Source: Pseudomonas sp.
Lineage (GTDB): Bacteria > Pseudomonadota > Gammaproteobacteria > Pseudomonadales > Pseudomonadaceae
Reading direction: 5' to 3'
Length of the DNA: 10,580 bases
NCBI GenBank assembly: GCA_003488145.1
Contig: DNMQ01000227.1
Span: 1-10,580, forward strand
Part shown: piece after piece, positions 5,169 to 10,580 of the stretch
Layout: the number at the start of each line of letters is the position of its first letter
Numbering within the stretch: position 1 is the stretch's first letter
Notes under the pieces: model-generated
Seen by the model: only the letters and a program-made list of their open reading frames with translations
Told to the model about the DNA's origin: nothing
Database searches by the model: none
Position numbers and translations under genes: made by a program

Positions 5169-7394
5169 TCATTTTTCCCGCCAGAACCGACGTTCCGCAC
5201 GCTGTATCTCCGCCACCGAGAAATCGCCGAGATCGATGCGGATCGCGCCGTGCAAGGCGGTGTCGTAAATGTCGATCGCGGACGCTTCGAGGCGAGCGGT
5301 CACAGTCGGATGAGGATGACCGAAAGCGTTGTGCAGGCTGCGCGAGATCAGCGCGGCGCTCGGTTCCACCGCTCGCAGGAATGGCTCCGACGATGAGCTG
5401 CGGCTGCCGTGATGAGGCAATAGCAACCACTGGGCCTTTACGTCCTGTCCGCTGAGCAGCAACGCCTGCTCCGCGGCCTGATCGATATCGCCGGTAAGCA
5501 GCACCCGTTCGCCATTGGCCTCGACCAGCAGAACGCATGACGTCTGATTGCTTTCCCGGGCCGCCTGCCATTGCCAGAGGCTGAAACGCACGCCGTTCCA
5601 CCGCCACTCGGCACCGTTTTCACAGGGCTTGGCATTCAGATCGGTCGCATGTCGTTGCGGCTCCCCACTGACGGTCCGCGCAACCGGAAGCAGTCGACGG
5701 ATCGCCTGAGCGCCACCGGAATGATCGTTATCCGCATGGCTCAGCAGCAGTATGTCCAGCCTTTTCACGCCCAGGCTTCGCAGCGACGGGAACACGACAC
5801 GCTCGCCGGTATCGAAATCACCCTGTCTCGGTCCCGCATCGTAGAGCAACGCGTGCTCCCGGGTCCGCACCAGTACCGAAAGCCCCTGCCCCACATCCAG
5901 CACCGAGACCTGCGCCCGTCCTTCGGCTACTTCGGAATACGGGGGATACACCAGCGGCGCCAGGAGCACCAGTCCGAGCGCACGCACCGGCACACCTGAC
6001 GGCAATAACATCAACAGCACACCCAGCCCAATCATCAGCAAGGCCCAGATGGGTATACCGACCGCCAGCCAGGCGGGTTGCCAGGTAGCCATGGCGGACA
6101 GCAGCTCGAACAGCAGCGCCAGCGAGGTGCCGACCAACCAGAGTAGCGCCTCGCCGATATCACCCAACGGCAGAAGCAAAGTACCGAGCAGCGCGAAGGG
6201 AACGGTGAGGCTTACCCAGGGTACGGCAATCAGATTGGCCAAAGGCCCGCTGGCGCTGACCGGCAGTCCCAGCGTCAGTAACAGAGGCAGCAGGCCGAAG
6301 GAAGCTGCCCATTGGGCGCGCGTCAGCGTCGCCCACCACTTCCATCGGCCGAGCCGACCGGAGAACGCCAGCGCGAGCACCGCAACGGCCCCGAATGAGA
6401 GCCAGAAGCCTGGTTGTAAAGAGACCAGGGGGTCGACCAGCAGGACGCCATTCAGCGCCAGCAACAGCGGCTGCCAGACACCCAGATGACGAAAGCGCAA
6501 GCGCCAGAGCAGGACCACGGCGACCATGAGACACGCACGACGCACCGGCACATCGAACCCCGCGAGCCATCCATAGGAAAGCGCACCAGCGAGAGCCAAC
6601 GCGCATGCGCATGGAAGCCAGGGCAAACGGCTGGGCCAGAAGCCCCATCGAGCTGCTAGCGCAACCAGTCCGTATAGCAAGCCAGCCAGCATGCCGATGT
6701 GCTGTCCGGATATGACCATCAGGTGCACCGTGCCGGTGTCCTGCAACACCTGCCAATCCTCATGACTCAGGCCGGAGTCATCACCGACCACCAGTGCCGC
6801 GATCGCGCCTTGTCGACCGGACGCGGAGACCTCCATCAGACGGAGCCTCAAGCGGTCGCGCCAACTATTCACGGAGTGCGGCGCGAAGAGGCGCTCTCCT
6901 GCCTTGACCGAACCGGTCGCGCCAATGCGACGCGCCAGCAACCAGGCTTCGTAGTCGAACGCATGCGGATTGACCAGGCCACGCGGACGTTTCAGTCGAG
7001 CCGCAAGCCGCCAGCGCTCGCCGGCCCGCACTTGCGGGCCGCCGTACCAGGACAGACGCACCTTCGACGGCAGCCCTGCATGCCTCGACTCGATATCCTC
7101 CAACTCGAAGCGCACGACATCGCCCGTGCTGGTGGGCAATCCACTGACCGTCCCCTGGATCCAGTATGTCCGGCCATCTTGCGAAACGGGCAGGCGATCA
7201 TCAATGGCACTCTGGCACTGCCAGCATGCCCAGGCGAACCCGAGGAGAAGCAACCCAGACGACGCCCAGCGCCGACGCGAAAGCAGCAAGCCCCCCAGCA
7301 CGCCAAGCACGCACAAGATCCAGACAGAGGGCAACGCCGGTAAGAAACGGGGCAAGACGAGGCCTGCCGCGAGCGCCAACATCCATGTGCGCAT
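5169..7394 (-). CDS. comEC: DNA internalization competence protein ComEC/Rec2
   Basis: ComEC is the inner-membrane channel that passes single-stranded DNA into the cytoplasm during natural transformation. From the chosen start the protein has 741 residues. An N-terminal membrane segment and soluble DUF4131-like region (about 20-180) come first. The polytopic competence domain follows, with ISGQHIGMLAGL at about 228-239 and many hydrophobic helices to about 485. A C-terminal metallo-beta-lactamase-like domain carries SHADNDH at 552-558 (HxDxDH), TGDID at 634-638 and PHHGS at 660-664, so the putative nuclease site is intact. The frame also has an ATG at 7416-7418 (749 residues), but the ATG at 7392-7394 is preferred because AGGAG lies 10 nt upstream while the outer ATG lacks a site. 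The gene is divergent from the DUF2062 gene and heads the operon. The orthologue in Pseudomonas stutzeri has been called comA. Confidence 0.95.
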   Translation of the reverse strand: MRTWMLALAAGLVLPRFLPALPSVWILCVLGVLGGLLLSRRRWASSGLLLLGFAWACWQCQSAIDDRLPVSQDGRTYWIQGTVSGLPTSTGDVVRFELEDIESRHAGLPSKVRLSWYGGPQVRAGERWRLAARLKRPRGLVNPHAFDYEAWLLARRIGATGSVKAGERLFAPHSVNSWRDRLRLRLMEVSASGRQGAIAALVVGDDSGLSHEDWQVLQDTGTVHLMVISGQHIGMLAGLLYGLVALAARWGFWPSRLPWLPCACALALAGALSYGWLAGFDVPVRRACLMVAVVLLWRLRFRHLGVWQPLLLALNGVLLVDPLVSLQPGFWLSFGAVAVLALAFSGRLGRWKWWATLTRAQWAASFGLLPLLLTLGLPVSASGPLANLIAVPWVSLTVPFALLGTLLLPLGDIGEALLWLVGTSLALLFELLSAMATWQPAWLAVGIPIWALLMIGLGVLLMLLPSGVPVRALGLVLLAPLVYPPYSEVAEGRAQVSVLDVGQGLSVLVRTREHALLYDAGPRQGDFDTGERVVFPSLRSLGVKRLDILLLSHADNDHSGGAQAIRRLLPVARTVSGEPQRHATDLNAKPCENGAEWRWNGVRFSLWQWQAARESNQTSCVLLVEANGERVLLTGDIDQAAEQALLLSGQDVKAQWLLLPHHGSRSSSSEPFLRAVEPSAALISRSLHNAFGHPHPTVTARLEASAIDIYDTALHGAIRIDLGDFSVAEIQRAERRFWREK

Positions 7395-7544
7395 GCTTTT
7401 TCGACTCCTGGAATCCATTCCGGGACCGCTGTGGGCGGATGGTCAATTTGTCGCGGGCGTAGACCTAATGTCACAAAACTCCTGTCAGCACCGCATCGCG
7501 ATTCGAGGCATAATCGCCGGGCTGCAGCCTGCCAGAGAACCTTC
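7395..7544. promoter_or_regulatory. Divergent intergenic region for comEC and the DUF2062 gene
   Basis: These 150 nt separate two divergently transcribed genes and should contain a promoter for each. Seen on the plus strand is CATAAT (7509-7514), a 5/6 match to a sigma-70 -10 box about 30 nt before the DUF2062 start, without a clear -35. On the minus strand TTGACC (7441-7446) is a 5/6 match to a -35, but the sequence 17-19 nt downstream is not a good -10. TGTCA occurs twice in the same orientation (7470-7474 and 7484-7488), 14 nt apart. The comEC Shine-Dalgarno is at 7405-7409. Exact promoters remain uncertain. Confidence 0.45.
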
Positions 7545-8060
7545 ATGCCGCGTCGCTTTTTCAAACGCTACATGCCGCACCCCGATCGCATCAAGACTAA
7601 CAAGTCTCTGCGTTTTCTCGGCGCGCTGATTCACGATCCCAATCTCTGGCATCTCAATAGGCACTCGGTGGCGCGAGCCATGGCTATCGGCCTGTTTTGG
7701 GCGATGATTCCGATGCCCATGCAGATGCTCGCCGCGGCCGTCTGTGCGCTTCCCGCGAGAGCCAATCTGCCCATCGCGGTAGGTTTGGTCTGGCTGACCA
7801 ACCCGCTGACCATGCCTCCGGTGTTCTATTGCAATTACAAGGTCGGAACCTGGCTGCTGGATACACCGGCCTCTGACATGCCGGCAGAATTGAGCCTGGC
7901 CTGGGTAAGTCACATGCTGCAGCACAACTGGCAGCCGCTGTATCTGGGCTCGCTGGTTTCGGGCGTCGTTTTCGCCATTCTCGGCTACGTTCTAACTCAG
8001 GCTTACTGGCGCTGGTGGGTCGGGCGCAGCTGGCGCCGGCGGCAGAACGGCCGGCGCTAA
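7545..8060 (+). CDS. DUF2062 family membrane protein
   Basis: A 171-residue protein matching the DUF2062 family, found in many proteobacteria and of unknown function. It has a basic N-terminus (MPRRFFKRYMPHPDRIK), then hydrophobic segments at about 43-68 (ARAMAIGLFWAMIPMPMQML), 75-96 and 130-155. The family-typical VWLTNPLTMPPVFY is at 82-95, followed by a strongly basic C-terminus. The frame is open upstream to 7431, but the ATG at 7545 is chosen because homologues begin with this RRFFKR-type sequence and a weak AGAGAA site precedes it. It is the only complete plus-strand gene here, divergent from comEC and ending 6 nt from the lolE stop. Its position next to lolE and comEC is the same as I recall in P. 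aeruginosa (PA2985). No enzymatic motif is seen. Confidence 0.9.
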   Translation: MPRRFFKRYMPHPDRIKTNKSLRFLGALIHDPNLWHLNRHSVARAMAIGLFWAMIPMPMQMLAAAVCALPARANLPIAVGLVWLTNPLTMPPVFYCNYKVGTWLLDTPASDMPAELSLAWVSHMLQHNWQPLYLGSLVSGVVFAILGYVLTQAYWRWWVGRSWRRRQNGRR

Positions 8061-8066
8061 CGGCCA

Positions 8067-9314
8067 TCACTCGTAGCGCAGTGCCTCGGCCGGCTGGGTC
8101 TGCGCGGCTCGCCATGCCGGATAGAGCGTAGCCAAGAAGCTCAAGGTCAGCGCCGCGACCGATACCAGCACGACGTCCTCCAGACGCAGCTCCGATGGCA
8201 GGGTGCTGATGAAGTAAACGTCGGAACTAAAGATATGCTGGCCTGACACTTTTTCCAGCCAGGCCACCAGAGCACTTACGTTCAGCGCACCGAGTACGCC
8301 CAGAATCACGCCTATCACGGTGCCACTGAAGCCAATGATGCTGCCCTGAACCATGAAGATCGACATGATCTGCCGTGGAGTCGCGCCAAGCGTGCGCAGA
8401 ATCGCGATATCGGCTCGCTTGTCGGCAACGACCATGATCAGCGTCGCAATAATATTGAAGGCAGCCACCGCAACGATCAGCATCAACAACAGGCCAATCA
8501 TGGTCTTTTCCATCTTCATCGCGCTGAATAGGCTGCCCTGCGTATAAGACCAGTCCTCCACGCGGTAGCCATCACCGAGCATTTCAGCCACCTGCGCTGC
8601 CACTTCCGGCGCCCGATACAGGTCGCTCAGCTTGAGCCGCACGCCCTGCACCTGCTGCGGCGCCCAACGATGGATCTGCGCAGCATCGGCGCGGTGGATC
8701 ATCCCCAGGCTGCCGTCCAGATCGGCACCCACCTTGAATACGCCAACCACATTTAGCCGCTGCATGCGAGGCGTGACTCCACCGGGCGAGGAACTCACTT
8801 CCGGCACGATCAGTGTCAACTTGTCGCCCAGCTTCAGACCGAAGCGCCGGGCGGTCATCAAGCCGACGATGACGCCGAACTCACCCGGTTTCAGCGCATC
8901 CAGACTGCCTCCGACCAGGCGATCACCGACGATGGATACATCCGCCTCAGCCTGCGGATCGATACCGCTGATCTGTATCGGCTGCATGCTGCCCTTGAAT
9001 GACAGCATGCCTTCGAGCTGGGTGACGGGTGCGCTGCCGATAATCTGAGGATGCGCCGACAGGCGCGACGCGACGGCCTGCCAGTCGTCCAATGGCTGAT
9101 CACCAATGACGGTGGCGTGGGACACCATCCCGAGAATGCGCGAACTCATCTCGCGCTGAAATCCGTTCATCACGGACAGGACCATGATCATCGCCAACAC
9201 GCCAAGTGCCAGGCCGATCAGCGAGGTCAGGGAAATGAACGAGATGAAATGGTTGCGCCGCTTGGCACGGGTGTAGCGGCTGCCGATAAAGACACTCAGA
9301 GGCCTGAACATCAT
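8067..9314 (-). CDS. lolE: Lipoprotein-releasing ABC transporter permease LolE
   Basis: A 415-residue permease of the LolCDE complex, which extracts outer-membrane lipoproteins from the inner membrane and hands them to LolA. The topology is that of the MacB/FtsX-like family: one N-terminal helix at about 24-48, a large periplasmic domain at about 50-268, and three C-terminal helices at about 271-296, 318-345 and 380-402. The cytoplasmic coupling segment [14 protein letters not shown] is at 307-320, and the protein ends in [10 protein letters not shown]. It is named LolE rather than LolC because it is the distal paralogue after lolD and has [12 protein letters not shown] before helix 2, where the other copy has [13 protein letters not shown]. 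The first ATG (9312-9314) overlaps the lolD stop as ATGA; the second Met codon, 3 nt on, is also possible. Confidence 0.93.
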   Translation of the reverse strand: MMFRPLSVFIGSRYTRAKRRNHFISFISLTSLIGLALGVLAMIMVLSVMNGFQREMSSRILGMVSHATVIGDQPLDDWQAVASRLSAHPQIIGSAPVTQLEGMLSFKGSMQPIQISGIDPQAEADVSIVGDRLVGGSLDALKPGEFGVIVGLMTARRFGLKLGDKLTLIVPEVSSSPGGVTPRMQRLNVVGVFKVGADLDGSLGMIHRADAAQIHRWAPQQVQGVRLKLSDLYRAPEVAAQVAEMLGDGYRVEDWSYTQGSLFSAMKMEKTMIGLLLMLIVAVAAFNIIATLIMVVADKRADIAILRTLGATPRQIMSIFMVQGSIIGFSGTVIGVILGVLGALNVSALVAWLEKVSGQHIFSSDVYFISTLPSELRLEDVVLVSVAALTLSFLATLYPAWRAAQTQPAEALRYE

Positions 9315-10024
9315 TCGACCACCAGACGTCCGTCTTCCAACCGCAGAATCTGATCCATCTGCGCGGCAAGCTGACGGTCATGGGTAACCACCAGGAAGGC
9401 GGTCTGCAACGACTTGCTGAGCTCCAGCATGAGGTCCTGGATGCCTTGCGCCGTGTGATGGTCAAGATTTCCGGTAGGTTCGTCGAGCAGTACCAGCGCC
9501 GGCTCGTTCACCAGCGCCCGTGCAATCGCCACACGCTGGCGTTCACCGCCAGAGAGCTCCGCCGGCTTGTGCTCGAGGCGATGCCCGAGTCCGACACGCG
9601 TCAACAGCGCAGCGGCCTTCTGCCGCGCTTCCGGGATCGGCGTCCGCCCGATCAGCAACGGCATGCAGACGTTCTCCAGTGCAGTGAATTCGGCGAGCAG
9701 GTGATGGAACTGGTAAACGAAGCCCAGCGCGCGGTTACGCAATAACCCGCGATCCTTTTCGTTGAGCGCCGAAAGCTCCTCACCGGCCAGCCAGACACTG
9801 CCCTCACTGGGCGTATCCAGCCCGCCAAGCAGGTTCAACAGGGTGCTCTTGCCCGAGCCGGAACTGCCGACGATGGCGACGCGCTGCCCCGGGAACAACT
9901 CGAGTTGCAGGCCGGACAGCACTTCCACCGACTCCGGACCCTGCTCGTAGCGTTTGCCAAGATTGCGGCAGCTCAGCACCGCGTGCTTTTGCGAAGAAAG
10001 CTCGTTCATAACCTGTTCACTCAT
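9311..10024 (-). CDS. lolD: Lipoprotein-releasing ABC transporter ATP-binding protein LolD
   Basis: A 237-residue ABC ATPase that powers LolC/LolE. Visible motifs are Walker [10 protein letters not shown] at 53-61, the Q-loop at Gln105 within [10 protein letters not shown] (104-113; FHHLL is characteristic of LolD), the signature LSGGERQR at 157-164, Walker B ALVLLDEP at 176-183, the D-loop NLDHH and H-loop His215 in VVTHD. All catalytic elements are intact. The ATG at 10022-10024 lies inside the last codons of lolC, an 8-nt overlap, with AGAGG 9 nt upstream. A second ATG at residue 6 has only a poorly spaced site. Its stop overlaps lolE as ATGA, so the three lol genes are translationally linked. 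Confidence 0.97.
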   Translation of the reverse strand: MSEQVMNELSSQKHAVLSCRNLGKRYEQGPESVEVLSGLQLELFPGQRVAIVGSSGSGKSTLLNLLGGLDTPSEGSVWLAGEELSALNEKDRGLLRNRALGFVYQFHHLLAEFTALENVCMPLLIGRTPIPEARQKAAALLTRVGLGHRLEHKPAELSGGERQRVAIARALVNEPALVLLDEPTGNLDHHTAQGIQDLMLELSKSLQTAFLVVTHDRQLAAQMDQILRLEDGRLVVE

Positions 10025-10580
10025 AACGTAGCGCCTCTGCCGGCTGGGTGCGCGCAGCGCGCCAGGCCGGATACAGGGTCGCGAGGAAACTCAGGACCAG
10101 CGCGGCAACACAGACCTGGATGACGTCGGCCGCCATCAGCCGTGACGGCAGATAGTCGATGAAATAGACGTCGGCGCTGAGAAACTTGTGTCCGATCAGG
10201 CGTTCCAGGGCAGCGATCCAGCTGCTGACATTGACTGCCGCGAACATGCCCAGCAGCGCCCCGACCAAGGTGCCGACGACGCCGATCACCGTACCCTGGA
10301 CTATGAATATCGCCATGATCTGTTTCGGCGTCGCGCCCAGCGTGCGAAGGATGGCGATGTCGCCGCGCTTGTCGGTTACTACCATCACCAGCGTCGAAAT
10401 GATGTTGAACGCCGCCACCGCCACGATCAGCAGCAGCAACAGTCCGATCATGGCCTTCTCCATGCGAATCGCCTGGTACAGGTTGCCATGGGTGCGGGTC
10501 CAGTCACGGGAATAGAAATCGTCGCCGAGCTGGCCGGCCAGCTCCCAGGCAATGCGGGGCGCCTGGAACAGGTCGTCGAA
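10017..10580 (-). CDS. lolC: Lipoprotein-releasing ABC transporter permease LolC, C-terminal part
   Basis: The 187 C-terminal residues of a second LolC/LolE-family permease; its 5' part lies beyond base 10580. The visible part begins in the periplasmic domain ([16 protein letters not shown]), passes through [18 protein letters not shown], then has three membrane helices, the coupling segment [14 protein letters not shown], and the same [22 protein letters not shown] end as LolE. It lies immediately upstream of lolD in transcription order, matching the lolC-lolD-lolE order of E. coli. Closeness to LolE in the last 150 residues reflects gene duplication. The frame is open across the window edge with no disruption. 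The operon promoter is outside the window. Confidence 0.94.
   Translation of the reverse strand, partial: FDDLFQAPRIAWELAGQLGDDFYSRDWTRTHGNLYQAIRMEKAMIGLLLLLIVAVAAFNIISTLVMVVTDKRGDIAILRTLGATPKQIMAIFIVQGTVIGVVGTLVGALLGMFAAVNVSSWIAALERLIGHKFLSADVYFIDYLPSRLMAADVIQVCVAALVLSFLATLYPAWRAARTQPAEALRYE

Noticed and set aside
7431..7544. A 38-codon upstream extension of the DUF2062 frame
   Set aside because: It crosses the divergent promoter region, has unrelated composition, and the family starts at the RRFFKR-type sequence.
1..10580. A new defence, secretion or biosynthetic system
   Set aside because: Every gene of appreciable length falls into a known housekeeping or envelope family and the order matches a conserved Pseudomonas neighbourhood. 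No CRISPR array, toxin-antitoxin pair, prophage gene or compositional island is seen.

Overview
The window looks like a chromosomal segment of a Pseudomonas-type gammaproteobacterium (Pseudomonas or Stutzerimonas lineage). The base composition is GC-rich, and the gene order rne > < murB-ptpA-kdsB-(Trm112-like)-lpxK-exbD-exbB-comEC, DUF2062, lolE-lolD-lolC matches the order I recall from Pseudomonas aeruginosa PAO1 around PA2976-PA2988. The species is not decided by anything I can see, and the PAO1 comparison is from memory.

Layout. (1) Positions 1-187 hold the acidic, Pro/Glu/Gln-rich 3' end of a plus-strand gene, almost certainly rne (RNase E). A textbook UUCG-loop terminator follows at 201-233. 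(2) Positions 234-561 are the space between the convergent rne and murB genes. It has no intact gene but carries what looks like a decayed insertion-sequence fragment. (3) Positions 562-7394 are a tightly packed minus-strand block. In transcription order it reads comEC, exbB, exbD, lpxK, a Trm112/YcaR-like gene, kdsB, a low-molecular-weight tyrosine phosphatase, and murB. From exbB onward most neighbours overlap by 1-4 nt or are 1 nt apart, so this is very probably one translationally coupled operon. (4) Positions 7395-7544 are a short divergent intergenic region. (5) Positions 7545-8060 are a plus-strand DUF2062 membrane protein. (6) Positions 8067-10580 are the minus-strand lolC-lolD-lolE operon, with lolC cut by the window edge. 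lolE ends 6 nt from the DUF2062 gene in convergent orientation.

How the genes work together. Most of the window serves the Gram-negative envelope: LpxK (lipid A 4'-kinase) and KdsB (CMP-Kdo synthesis) make the lipid A-Kdo core, MurB makes the peptidoglycan precursor UDP-MurNAc, LolCDE extracts lipoproteins from the inner membrane, and ExbB/ExbD form a proton-driven motor. ComEC, the DNA-uptake channel, sits at the head of the envelope operon. The phosphatase and the Trm112-like protein are probably accessory, and their targets cannot be read from sequence.

I found no tRNA, rRNA, CRISPR array, prophage or intact mobile element, and no convincing new system. The points most worth a second look are the IS relic, the comEC start site, the ExbBD pair directly upstream of lpxK, the phosphatase within an envelope operon, and the lolC/lolE repeat.
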